In this document: piece by piece, positions 25,390 through 37,604 of the stretch
Numbering within the stretch: position 1 is the first letter of the stretch
Layout: each line of letters starts with the position of its first letter
From: Oenanthe sinensis
Lineage: Eukaryota; Streptophyta; Magnoliopsida; Apiales; Apiaceae
DNA length: 64,000 bases
Direction of reading: 5' to 3'
Assembly: GCA_028671895.1 (NCBI GenBank)
Contig: CM053794.1
Span: forward strand, 36,968,501 to 37,032,500
Notes under the pieces: generated by a model
Databases searched by the model: none
The model's input: only the letters and a program-made list of their open reading frames with translations
What the model was told of the DNA's origin: nothing
Made by a program: the position numbers and the translations under genes

Positions 25390-25424
<35 letters not shown>

Positions 25425-25430
25425 GCGTGT

Positions 25431-25523
25431 GTATATTAAAATTTAAAATATAAAAAAATTGTTATTAAATATTTATATTTAATAAATTTATGTAATATTT
25501 TAAATTTTTATAAAATTTAATAT

Positions 25524-25604
<81 letters not shown>

Positions 25605-25705
25605 GTGTGTATATTAAAATTTAAAATATAAAAAAATTGTTATTAAATATTTATATTTAATAAATTTATGTAATATTTTAAATTTTTTTAAAATTTAATA
25701 TCAAT
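25431..25705 (+). repeat. About 97 bp direct duplication separated by (TA)n
   Basis: The segment beginning gtatattaaaatttaaaat occurs at 25431-25527 and again at 25609-25705, nearly identical. The copies are separated by about 60 bases of TA repeat. Each is preceded by an inverted cacacac/gtgtgt-type word (acacgcgtgtgt and acacaagtgtgt). Confidence 0.85.
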
Positions 25706-27400
25706 AAAATAATAATATTATTATTATTATATTCATAAGATTTAACTAATGCATTGTGAATTTAAATGAAGCAAGGAGTTTGAGTGGTAATGAAATTGAT
25801 AATTTTAAGTAAATTTTATTGAATAAACTATTTATATAAAAATTATATTCTAAATAGAATTTTAATATAATATAAAATTTAGACTACAAATTAGATATAA
25901 CATAATATTAATTAAAAATTGGTATTACAAAAAAATGGTTAATCAAATCGACTACAAAAATCTCAAGTTCGTTTATAATAATATAATATAAATATATAAA
26001 TCAAATTTTAAAAAGTATAAAAATGTATGTATTTCAATAACTTATTTTAATTTTATAGAAATAAATATAATTCATTTTAATGATCATTTTTAGTATTTTA
26101 TTAATATTTATATACTATAATATATTTTATTAATAAATTTATTCAAACTAACCTTTTTACTCTAAATGTTTTTGAAGACAAGTCAACCGACCCAATATTA
26201 CACCGGTTTACGGTGTACATGGACGTATATACAACGTAAAAAAAAGTATGTAAAGATGTGAGGCTGCCAATAGTAAATGCACACGTAAACGACATGCAGG
26301 GGGCTGAGTGGGGCAACAGTGGACCTGCATGTCATCCCATTTGAACTGGCTAAAGAAAAGTAAGATTTTATTCTATTGACCTGTCTGTTTGATGGGATCT
26401 CACTCCAACAAACTTTTTCTTATTGGCGGATCACATTTATCTATTATTATATTCTAGATTTTAACTCTTGCGATGCATGTATATTTTGTTTTATTAATTA
26501 AATTATTTATTTTAAAATTAATAATATTTTAAAAATTTTAAAAATTCTTAATATATTATAATTATATTAGTTTTTTAACTTTTTTAAATTATATATTTTT
26601 ACATCAACCGAACTAAATATAAATAAGAAAATTATAAAATATTAAAAATAAATATGCACATCTCACAAAATTATTTATATTATTAATATATAAATATGTA
26701 AAATTTTGTGATTCGAAATATTATAAACATGATTTTTTAATATATCAAACATTCATTTAATGTATTTAAGATTATACATATTAGATTAAAATATACTTTT
26801 GATAAGATCTGTATTATGTTTTATATAAAATTTAATAGATATTATGGTCAATGAGATATAATATATATGTATCTGTTAACAATATTATAATATAATTATT
26901 CATTTGAATAAGTTTTTTTATGTTATTAAATTTTCAATAGTAGAGTATTAATTGTAATTTATAAATAATTATATAATATATATAATTTAAACCTTACATC
27001 GATAAATAATAGATGTTATTATATTGCTAATGAGATTTAAAATTTAATTTAATATTAAAAAATAAAACGATACATAACAATTACCGTCATAATAATTTTT
27101 ACATTCCATTTTTTCATACTAATATTTATTTTATTTAATTCTCATCTAAAGAAGAAGAAAAATGATCGAATAACCATTCTATGATGAAAAGCCTACCCAT
27201 TATGAGGAGTCACGTATTGCGCACTTCCTGATTCTTTTATTATTTTTTAATGAAATTTCAACTTTCTCAGGGTTTCAATCATTAACAATTTGTGAGGTTT
27301 AATTTTTTCTTTTTTGAAATTTGAAAAAGTGTCAATCAATCGATTGGGCCGGAATTGACAGAAATGCACGTTTGTCAAATATATTACTCTATATTGATAC
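25706..27400. other. Intergenic, very AT-rich, no gene seen
   Basis: Strongly AT-rich DNA left of the retroelement relic. I searched it by eye for a 5' LTR matching 29950-30506 and found none. No exon-like frames. Confidence 0.5.
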
Positions 27401-27445
27401 TTATGTGTGTTAAGAATTTATTTTTTTTCATTTTTTACTGCTGGG

Positions 27446-29811
27446 ATGATCATAGATAGTCCTGTAAATGGTACATCTATTCATGTGACCACAAATCTCA
27501 TTTCTCAGCTACCTCTTATTTCTGTAAGTCATAGTGATTTGAGCCTTTCATTTGAGACTGAGATCAAATGTGTGAAAAACAGAATTTATAATGAGAGACA
27601 GACACTGGATCTAGCAAAAGGAGAGGTAGATATGAAAAAGAAGTTAGTTACTTCTAGTTAGCAAACTCTGATTCTTAAAAGTCATGAGATGTGTGATGTG
27701 AGAAGTAATGAGATTACTTTAAAAGAAAAGAGTAATTTAGGGTGTTCTGTTCTTTTTGCATGTAATCAGAGTATAATTTCTTCTCAGTCTCTAAACTCAG
27801 AGTTGCCAAACTCTGATGATGAGGCTGCATTCTTTGATGAGCCAATCTTTGCAGATGAAGAAGAAACGGATGTTTCCATTCCTTACTCTCAGAGATATAG
27901 TTCAAAGAGATGGCCAATAGATTCTTTTGATGCTCATGATAGATTAAAAATGGAGTATCCTGATTATTGTGTTGTTGAAAAGTTGAAGGGAGAAATAGAA
28001 CCTGCTCTTACTGATGAAGGTATAAGGAGTGAAACTATTGAAAGGGGTGAACCATCACATGAAGATCTTCTAAGTTCAAAGAGACAATCCATCTGGGATA
28101 TGTCTTGGAAATTCTCTCATGAAGAAATTTCTTGGCCCCATGTTCATGATCTTGTACAAAAGGCAGATTCTGAGCTCAATTCTGAAGAATTGAAGACAGT
28201 TCTAAAAGAAACTATTGTGTTGACAAATGGTCTTCACAGTGAAGTTTGTGATCTAAAAGATTCTGTTAGCAAAACAAGTGCTGCTATTCAAACTTCTGTT
28301 TCTGCTACTCAGCATGCTTTAGAAACCAAGATCAATTTTGTCTCTACAAAGCAGGATGCTTTGGAAGCAAAAGTTGATAAGATTGCTACTGCTGTTACCT
28401 CTATCCAAACAATGTTGCATACTATTGTAGACATTCTTACTATCTCTTCTGATGTCAGAAAGGGGGATAAAGTATCTAAAGACAAATGCAAAGAGGACGA
28501 TGTGCTACAATCAGACAAACTAGGGAGAGATGATGGTGATGGTAGTGGTGGAGACAAAAGATAAGGGAGTTATAAGGGTGGACAGAGTTTACAAACATAA
28601 ACTCTGACTGATCAAACTCTGATTCCTTCAGGATCTGGAGTAAACTCTGATAAACAAACTCTGATGGATCTTGCTGCAGAATTATCAAAAAGGCTTGAAG
28701 AAGAAGAAAAACTAGAGAAGATTGAGGAAATAAACATGAAGGATGCAGAACTGGCAATAAAGTTATTTGAAGAATAAAATCCAGGAATGGATCCAGTTGC
28801 TATTGAAAAAGAAGTTAAGAAAAATGGTACTGACAATGCTCAAGTCCAGTCAAGGAAGAGGAAATATGTGAAAAAGACTCCATTTCAGAAAAAGACTCCA
28901 GCTCAGAAAAAGATGCCCATTCAAGCAAATCCAATTGTAACCAAACCAATATCAATAAATTCAACTCCAATAATTCAAAAGAAAGCTCCAATAAAACCTA
29001 AAACTCCTATCACTATGCTTGGTACTACATTTCTACCAGGAGGAACAAGTTTTGAAGATGAATAAGAAGAACAACAATCTCTGTGCAGAAAGAAGAATCC
29101 TGATCTTTTGTGGATTATATCTGAAACTCTGACTCTCAATGCCAGGCTTGGTAAAAACAAAGGTGATATTGGTGATTTTCAAGCTAAAGTCTACGGAGGT
29201 GAAGCAAACACTTTCAGAGATCCTTTTTCCTTAAAGAACAAACCTGAGGAAGAGTTATCACAAAATCATTTGGACAAGCTAATTGATGTTCAAATTGTAA
29301 AAGATATCTTTGATGGTGTTGTTCCAAAAGAGAAGTTGTTGTATTTTCTTGAAAATGGAAGAACAATGAAGATAACTGAAGAAGATCTAATCCATAAGGC
29401 TTCAAAGGAACTTGAGTATGTTCTCTACCTATTGAATGATGAAAATGAAGTTACTGTTAAGTGGGTGAAGATTTTGGAAGGAGTTGTTGAAGAAAAGAAG
29501 AAGAATGAAAGGTTGTTGATGGTAAATTCTGAGGAGTACAGACCTGGGTATGTGTTTGAAGATGAGACAGAGAAAAAGATGGTTAAAGGGGATGCAAATG
29601 TTAATATAGTGTTGGGAATTCCCACACTAATACTAATCCTGATGGACAGAAAGCCTGTTGCATACCTCTAGATGACAGAATGGAAAGAACATCAATTTAC
29701 ATCTCGAGAGCTGCAATATTCCAGATTGATGATTCTAGTGATCAAATGAAAGAGCTGAAGGAGAAGCTGATTGAATTATTAAAGATTGTTGAAAAGAAAT
29801 TACTTGATTAG
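27446..29811 (+). pseudogene. Long unidentified retroelement reading frame, broken by nonsense codons
   Basis: One plus-strand frame from ATG 27446 runs about 2.2 kb and is interrupted only by in-frame stops at 27659 (TAG), 28562, 28598, 28775 and 29063 (TAA). Near 29625 the coding signal shifts frame once and continues to a TAG at 29809-29811. The product is acidic then lysine-rich: an N-terminal SDDEAAFFDEP acidic region, a coiled-coil-like stretch about 28170-28430 with heptad-spaced L/V/I, and KKTPFQKKTPAQKK-type basic repeats at about 28860-28990. I recognise no protease, integrase, reverse transcriptase or zinc knuckle. It lies just upstream of a polypurine tract and LTR in the same orientation, so it occupies the 3' position where some Copia elements carry an extra or envelope-like frame. 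Function unknown. Confidence 0.6.
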
Positions 29812-29936
29812 TTTCTGTCTGAAGATTTTTCATATAAGAGAATTTAAGTCAAGGTGAAGAACTCAAACTCAGGTACATTTGTCTATATAGTTTCTGACAC
29901 CATAAGTTAAATTTATGTTTTACTGAATAAAGTATA

Positions 29937-29949
29937 AATTGAGGGAGAT
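29937..29949 (+). other. Polypurine tract
   Basis: Purine-rich attgagggagat directly precedes the TGTTAG start of the LTR. This is the plus-strand primer site expected at the inner edge of a 3' LTR. Confidence 0.7.
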
Positions 29950-30506
29950 TGTTAGAAATACAAACACTGATGCTGTCATAGAATATCACAAACATAGTTT
30001 ATTGAATAACAGAGTTTATGCCGACGTCATAAGAGTTTAGAAGCTGTAGACAAAGTTTACTCAGACAGAGTTTACCCAATCAGAGTTTACTCAATCAGAG
30101 ATTATCAACCGACAGAGTTTATGATCAATCAGAGTTTGACAAAGATACAACTCAGTAATTTATTTGGATAAAGAAAAAGAAATTCAAATACAATTCTAAT
30201 TGTCTTTCTGAAAGCGATCTGTTAGAAGATAAAGATGGAAATCGAATATTATCTTTCTTGTATTTGGATATATAGTTGTGTACTATATATACATAGAATT
30301 AGGTTTTACATTGATATTCATAAAATTCATATTATTCTCATAACCTAGCAGTTCTTAAGAATATTGATTTTTTTTTAGAGAGTTTTGTATTCAGTTTATT
30401 AAATGTCAATACAAAACAATATTTCATCTACATACTTGCGTTCATAATCGATTATTTTGATACTATTATATTCAACCCTCTTCTATAATAGTGTAATATC
30501 TGGGCA
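29950..30506 (+). mobile_element. 3' LTR of a Copia-type retrotransposon relic
   Basis: Starts TGTTAGAAATAC after the polypurine tract. It contains repeated cagagttta words (30008-30145), a TATA-like tatatatacata (about 30285) and a late tattcaaccctcttctataa segment typical of plant Copia LTRs. The 3' end is placed at the CA near 30505-30506 and is approximate. No matching 5' LTR is in the window, so the element is truncated or its 5' part was lost. Confidence 0.65.
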
Positions 30507-30541
30507 AAAATAATTATATGAAAAATTATAGTTGTTAGGAA

Positions 30542-31316
30542 TTTATACTATATTATTAAAGCCAGAAGGACAAATATTTGATCCGTCGTCGGTCTGGTCT
30601 TTTTATGTCTCGCTCAACTTCAAATACATGTGTCTTTCTCATATTCAATTTCAAACACATTCTTTTAACAATATACTACCATATTTTAATTTACTCATTA
30701 GTCAACCTCTTTAATTTATTTAATATAAGAATTTATTAATTAAAATTTATGAATATTAAAATAATAATATTATTTTATTTATATTAATTGAATTTTATTA
30801 TTGTGCTCTATCTATATTATATATACTTTTATATTATATTACTCTAAACGAAATTCTTTTTTAATTACAATATAGAGTTGTACTCACAATCTAATAGATT
30901 GTTTCAATTTCTTCATCGCTCAAACACTTTAATTTATTTTAAATTGCAACTTTATAATAAAAAAATTTGAATATTAAAATTATATCAATATTTTATCTAT
31001 ATTAAAACATACTCTTTTACTTAAATTTTAATTAAAATATTTCTAATATATTAAAAACTCTTTTTATTAATAACAATTTATTAATGTTTTGCACGAGCTA
31101 TTAATCTATGTTAATTAATATAAATATATAACAATATATTAATGAGAATTTAAACACATAATATAAATATGATGCAAAAACTAATTTATCTAATGTACAA
31201 CATTACATAAAAAATATTAATAACATATATAATTAAATTAAATATTTAATTCATTTAAAATATATAATATATTATTTATTAATCCCATCCCATGTTTTGC
31301 ACGGGTTATAGGCTAA
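30542..31316 (+). mobile_element. Non-autonomous Helitron, family A, copy 3
   Basis: Begins tttatactatattattaaag with cagaaggacaaatatttgatc, and ends tgttttgcacgggttatagg then CTAA before T. An additional degenerate terminus-like word (gttttgcacgagctattaat) lies inside at about 31087, suggesting a nested or composite copy. Confidence 0.65.
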
Positions 31317-33462
31317 TATTAATAATAATTATAACTTATAAATAATTAGTATATAATATTACGTAGTTATTAAGAATCGATGATTTGACCTTTGCTAGTA
31401 TTCAGATAAGATCCATCTTACTCTTATCTTATTATATATAGGATATAATTAGTATTCAGCGGGTTAATCAACACTCATTTTTAATTGAATAAAAATCATT
31501 AAATTAAAATAATAAAAATGAAATTATTTAAATAGTTTAGATTAATCCATCCTCTTAACTTTATTCATTGAATACACAAATAAAAACTCACAATAATATA
31601 TATTATAAATGATAAAAAAAACAAATTTGTTTTAACAGTAAATAATAACATTTATTTTTTATGTAATTGAAAAGTGATTATTTACTCTTCAAAGACAAAA
31701 TTTATCATTATTTCATAGAAATTAATATACTTTACAATCACATCTTTAAAGAATATAAGCCCATTATATAGACGAATTATGAATATTAGGCCATTTTCAA
31801 TCATTATTCTATTTTAACATAATTTTATCTACAGTTTTTTTTGTTTTTTTCATTTTATATAAATTTCACTTTAATCCGACTTTATCTCTATATAAAATAA
31901 TAAAATACATAAAGATAAAGATAGAAATAGAAATAGAAATATTGAAATAGTGTTGTAAGAGAATTGATTAAAAATAAAATATTTAATTGTACAGTGTAAA
32001 TTCAAATTAGAAGTTGAATCGTAAAATTTTTAAATATTTTTTTATATCATATTTTTTTATTATTTGAAAATAGAATAACAGTTTGTTGAGTAATAAAAAA
32101 TTGAAAGATAGGGTTGAAAATGCTCATATATAAATGTGTTGTTATAGTATCTACGTTCGTCCTGTATACTGTAGTGATCACGTGCTGTTATATTTTATAC
32201 TCTCGTAATTATTAATAATTTTATGAGTCAGTTATTTATTTGTTCTTCTCTTAGTTGCATTTGCATCATTTTATGCTTTTACACTTTTGAGCATCAAGTC
32301 TTTTCACTTTTACATGCTTTCCAACTTGCAAAATTTTGTTTTAGGCTTCTATTTATAAGAATTAATTGGTCGTGCGTATGTGTAATATTAAAATATGAAA
32401 TATTAAAATCTGAACCTGATTAAACTAATCTCATGTCCAGTATAAGAGCACGATTGGATAGTCCTAAGTGACAAGAGTTTATCTTGGCTTCGACTCTAAT
32501 TCAACCGAGAATCTATTAGAACATATTTGTAAGGTAAGTCTAATTAGTCAAAAAAAAAATTCCAACATAAAAAAAAAGTTGAAATCTATTCATAATATTA
32601 TCATCTTGTCTGTATATTAACTGTATGTCCGTGGAATGAAAATTTGAAAATAATCCTATGACCAATGTTTAATAACTAAGAAAGGTTAGCAGATTAATTA
32701 TGAAATTAACAGATGTCTGACATAAGTTGGCTTGACCCATAGTCTGAATAGAGCTTGATGTGTTCCAGCCCAGGGACTAAAAAGTAAAACCCAAACTCTA
32801 TAATATTGTACTCAGATTATCATGCGGACGATGTTCGATTAATATAATATTATTAAGATTAATAATTTATAGTTTTAATATAGAAATTATAAAAAAGCAG
32901 TAATATAATTTTATTAAAAAAACTTTAATATCATATTAAAAATATATTACTAATTTTTAATTTATCCACTCATTTTTGTTGAAGTATTATGTTTTTAGCT
33001 ATAAAAAGTTTTTAAATATTAACTAAAAAAATATACATAAAAAATTTACAAATATTTTGAAAGGTTTTTTATCTAGGGAATTCAAAAAAAATGAGAAAAA
33101 GATAAATTAGTAGATATTTATTGTGTATTGATTGAAGGTAGAGTATTAAATAAATTAATAGGGCATTAGTTAAGAGTTTGAAATAAGCAACTGTGATAAA
33201 AAAAAAAAAATTGACAAATAATTGAAACACGATCAATTGTAGGAAAAATTGACACAAACAATGTATGGTAATCCTGCTAAACAGCTTGAGGTTAAATATT
33301 CATACAATCTATGCACAAGCATAATAAAGATTTATGTGTTTTTTGTGTCTCTGTCTCAAAAGCTACTTCCATATATAATTTTTTCAATTTTCTTTTTTTG
33401 AATAAAATTATAATACTTAAATTATTATTTAAAAAAAATCATAAAAATAATACATACAAGTA
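31317..33462. other. Intergenic, no gene seen
   Basis: AT-rich. Short frames at 32223 and 33069 (-) are low-complexity with no conserved features. Confidence 0.5.
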
Positions 33463-33645
33463 CTCCCTCCGTCCCTAATTAATTGTCTCTTTTGATAAAA
33501 AAAATTATCGCATATGGTCCTTTTCCATATTAATCAAGTCATATTTCCACTAATACCCTCATTTGGTATGGATGGAAAATAAGCATATCATTTAAAATTT
33601 ATTAATATGCATAAATTTTTTTAAAAGGACAATTAATCAGGGACA
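33463..33645. mobile_element. Stowaway-type MITE, right terminus eroded
   Basis: The left end TA|CTCCCTCCGTCCCTAATTAA pairs with ttaattagggac-like sequence at the right (aattaatcagggac, ending about 33645). The last about eight bases expected there are replaced by the adjoining Tourist-like element. Confidence 0.65.
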
Positions 33646-33648
33646 TAA

Positions 33649-34328
33649 GAGCATCTCCAATAGAGGTTGCCTCAAAGGTTGCCAAGATGGACAACTCATC
33701 ACATATATTTTTTTTTTATTTCTTCTTTCATCCATATCATTGTTGACAACCATTTATACAAAATTTACTTTAATAGTTGGCAATCTTTAAGGTTGCTAAT
33801 TTGGTCCCCTAATAATAATATGGAAATGAAAAAAATATATTAAAATGAATAAAATAATATACACTTTAAAGTTTTTATATGCACTTTAACTATTTTAGGA
33901 AGTTGCCAAATCTTGACAACCTTGATTGGCAACCTCTTGGCAACCCTCAACTCCAAGTGGAAAACAAGTGGGAAAGGAGATGAGATGAAATTTGAAGTGG
34001 TTAAGTTTTCTGTTGCAACCCTACAAGAAATACTACTACACTGAGCTAAATTATGTTAGTCATGTGCAGCAACCGGAGCCTTGACATTAAAACATAATTT
34101 GTCAGAACACCTCATATTAGATGATACAAGACTTTGTCCAAAGTGAAAGAAAGTCAAAATCGGAAACCATTGATTCTCAATCACAGACAAACATTGAGGG
34201 TGTGATACACAACTCGAAACAAACTCAATCTGATCTAGTCTACAAGGGACATAAAAGCTACAGCTTGTCAGCCTGACAATCAAGGGTGCCATGCCACATA
34301 AGCTTGGCAACCCCTATTGGAGATGTTC
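33649..34328. mobile_element. Tourist/PIF-like MITE, 680 bp
   Basis: The ends are inverted: GAGCATCTCCAATAGAGGTT on the left against aacccctattggagatgttc on the right. A TAA precedes the left end and TGA follows the right, close to the three-base TWA target of PIF/Harbinger elements. Internal copies of ggttgcca/tggcaacc words are also present. Confidence 0.75.
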
Positions 34329-34644
34329 TGAGGAGTATAAGTTCAGACTTCAGTGCATTCAAATTTGGAGCGGCCAAATGGTTATTATGATGTCATTTGA
34401 AGCCGGCCTATTTACTTAATTCATGTGCCACCACGCAGTAATATAAAAGCCAAGAATGATACAAAATACAAATTACAAATATTTTCTAAGGTTTTACTAT
34501 GGCTACGACAGACTACAGTGCAATTAAAAGATCCAAACATGCAGAGAATAGGACTGGGGAAAGGAAAAAACACAATGTTACTTGAAAACCAGTAAATCGA
34601 GTTGCAGTTTGCAACAGCTCTGAACTCCAGTGATCTTATCCACA

Positions 34645-34795
34645 TTTCAAAATAGAACAATAAAATCTGGTGGACGCCTTTCTCCTTTACAGAGCTGCTG
34701 CCTATCCAGAACTAACGATAATTTGTAATTTTCAAAATAGAACAATAAAATCTGGTGCACACCTTTCTCCTTTACAGAGCTGCCTATCCAGAACT
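34645..34795. repeat. Tandem duplication 3' of the DAYSLEEPER-like gene
   Basis: A 65-69 bp unit starting tttcaaaatagaacaataaa and ending tatccagaact appears at 34645-34713 and 34730-34795, differing by a few substitutions and a three-base indel (gctgctgcc against gctgcc). Confidence 0.9.
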
Positions 34796-35462
34796 GACAA
34801 TCGCAAACTGAGGAACCTGGCAAACATGAATTCAAATGTTCTTTCAGAATCATACATAATAAAAGCCACATGAATATTTAAATTACTAGATATATCATTA
34901 AGCAACAATTTAACTGGACGGGAAAATGCTGGAAAAGTATTCAACAGTTCACTTGCAAGTATAGTTAGATAATGTGTAAGACTTCCTAAGCCAGGAAATC
35001 AATACTTGATTGATGCATGAAACTACATTAGAATTGATTTTACATCATACAATCTCATGACCTTGACTAGCGTATCTGGAGTTGATACTTGACAGATGAA
35101 CTAGGAGATTTTTACTGGATTACATTCAGTTACATGCGTCAAATCCTGTCTAAACTTATTGATAGAAGAAAAGAACACAGGGCACAAAATTTCTAGTGGT
35201 TGAAGCTATTTCATGACACATTTGAAGTTTGAACCTCATCATAGAAGTGCATTGAACGGTTTGATTTGGAGTGAGCAGTGTTCCATTTAGGCATCAAGTT
35301 TTTGAGGTCTGGTCAATACAAACGTACACAGCGAAAAGAAATCAAGCCGCTCTAAACTAAAACCAAAACCAATGTCCAAGCACACAAAGCAAGATCAAAG
35401 TGAAATAGTATTTTCAAATAAACAATGAAATATAGCCCACGAAATCCATACCCATAAATACA

Positions 35463-37566
35463 TTAACTAGCTTCAGCAACCGCGGGCAATGCTGCATGGC
35501 TGGAGAATTGATTTGGGTCTAATGCAACAAAAGAAGAAAAGTTCAGTAATGCATTCAGAATCATAAATATATAGTGTAGTTAAGAAGAGAATTAGGATAT
35601 GGCAACCTTCTGATTCTATACGCATCCAATCTTGACCACATACCAGAGCTTCTCGAGTATCAGCATTAAGTGAGGTCAGATGATTGTCGAGCACTCTGCC
35701 ACGAGTGCTAAATGCCAACTCTGATGTAAGAGTGGAAAATGGAATACACAATATGTCACGTGCCATCATAGATAAGATGGGGTACCGTGCTGTGTGAACC
35801 TTCCACCAATTTAATATATTGAAATCATGGTTGCGTGGAAAGATCGGTTCCTCTAAATACTTTTCCAGGTCAGATGCTATGCTGTGACTTTGTGAAGTTT
35901 CGTGGAGGAACTTGTCAAAACCCCGTAGCCTATCTCTTGTACCATTACTAGTACTCGGCAAGCTGCTGCATCCTTGATCAAGAGAAGCTGAACCCACAGA
36001 ATACTCATTAAAAAGCTCCCGCATACCATCAGAAATTTGCTTGATGTAATTTGAGGCACCACTAGTGTACATTTGGGGATAATAATACTCTACCAACTTC
36101 ATCTTGAACCGCGGATCTAAGATGGCTGCAACTGTTAAGCTGAATCTACACTTGCTCCAATATTTGTCAAATTCCCTTTTCATCTTTATTGCCATAGAGC
36201 AAATAAATTCATTAGAGCTCTTGCACCACTCAATCAACTGTATGTGTACATCACATATCTCAGGAAAATATATATTTGCAGTCGGATGATTATTAACTGT
36301 AAAAACATTAATAATCTCAACAAAAAGTTTTATACAGCTAGTAACGGCACTTGCCAATTCCCATTCTTCCTCTGAGAGAGTCATGTAGTAAGCAGGATCG
36401 GGCTCTTGCAGAAGAGAGAAGGCACCCCTGTATTCTAAGGCTGTTTCAAGCATGAGATGAGTGGAATTCCATGTCATTGGGGTATCAAGAAACAAACGTT
36501 TCTCACTATTAATACCAACCTCATTGGCAATTTCATAGAATTTCCCTTGGGTGGCTTGCGAGCTCTTAACATACCTTATTGTCTCTCGTATTTTACAACA
36601 TACTTCTTGAAGTGCTTCGATAGCTTCGCGAACAAGGGATTTTAAAACATGTGAAGCACATCTCACATCAAACAACTCCCCATTCTTTAAAAGAGGCTTG
36701 TTTTGGGATATCCAATCTTTAACACCGCGGGCAACCTCGTCATTGATAGAGCAATCATCAAATGTCAGCGAAAACAACTTGCGGTCAATTTCCCAGTTCA
36801 TTAAACATTTTATAACAACTTCTGAAAGTGTATCATCTGTATGCGAGGAATCCAATGTTACAAAATTCAACATCTTCTTCTGAAACTTCCATTCTGCATC
36901 AACAAAGTTTGCCGTCAAGCACATGTACTCTTCATTTTCTGCCGAGACCCACTTACCAACGGCCATACTGATCCTGCCATGAAAATTCCGTATCATTTCA
37001 TACGCCTTCTGTTTCTCTTTCTCATAAATCTTCATACAATCATACTCAATACCACTGTTTGTCAAAATCTCGAATGATGGCTGAAGATTTTTGACAAAAA
37101 TCTTGAATCCGAGATGGTCAACCATGCCCAGAGGGTATCCATGTAACATGATCATACGAGCAAGGTCAAGGCGACTCCGCTCTTGATCGAATTTGATACT
37201 TCCAAGGTTGACGGCTTCATCTTTTTTCTGTTCATCATATCTATAGGTGGCTAAGGGAATAATAGCCTCTGCTTTTCGTTTTACCTCATCATAACTGACA
37301 TTTGGAAGGTCAAGACTATTATTATCTTTCCGCTTTCTCTTTGCAGCAAGTATTTGAGAAACATCAAAATTGGATCTCTTCAAACACCTTATCAAATGAT
37401 TTCTCAAATGAGTTGTCCCACTGTTGCTTGATCCACTCAGCTTCTTCTTACAATGTACACAAACAGCATAACAAATGTCAGCTTTTCTGACTCTCTCAAA
37501 GTGATTCCAAACAGCAGATGTCAACCTCTTTGGTTTCTTAACAGGTGTTTCAATTGCTACCTCCAT
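35463..37566 (-). CDS. DAYSLEEPER-like domesticated hAT transposase (BED zinc finger), 2 exons
   Basis: Exon 1 is 37566-35607 and exon 2 is 35518-35463. The donor is GAAG|gttgcc and the acceptor tgcattag|AC; phases fit and the stop is TAA, giving 671 aa. Reading through the intron would give an unlikely hydrophobic tail. The N-terminus has a BED-type finger (C35, C38, H52, H56) after a basic segment, then an RNase H-like hAT core and a C-terminal hAT dimerisation region (about 565-645, including SELAFSTRGRVLDNH). The C-x2-H motif is kept (C302, H305). The first catalytic Asp region reads AVGKW (201-205) with no acidic residue, so transposition activity is unlikely. The family (DAYSLEEPER/RICESLEEPER) is known as nuclear DNA-binding regulators needed for normal growth. 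No terminal inverted repeats flank the gene closely, as expected of a domesticated copy. Confidence 0.88.
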
Positions 37567-37604
37567 GACATGAATCTGGTAGTTGACGCGTAAGTACCGA
37601 TCCT

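Noticed and set aside
35473..35606. Continuous C-terminal extension of the DAYSLEEPER-like frame
   Set aside because: It crosses a good GT-AG intron; the unspliced tail is hydrophobic and unlike the family, while splicing gives a short normal end.
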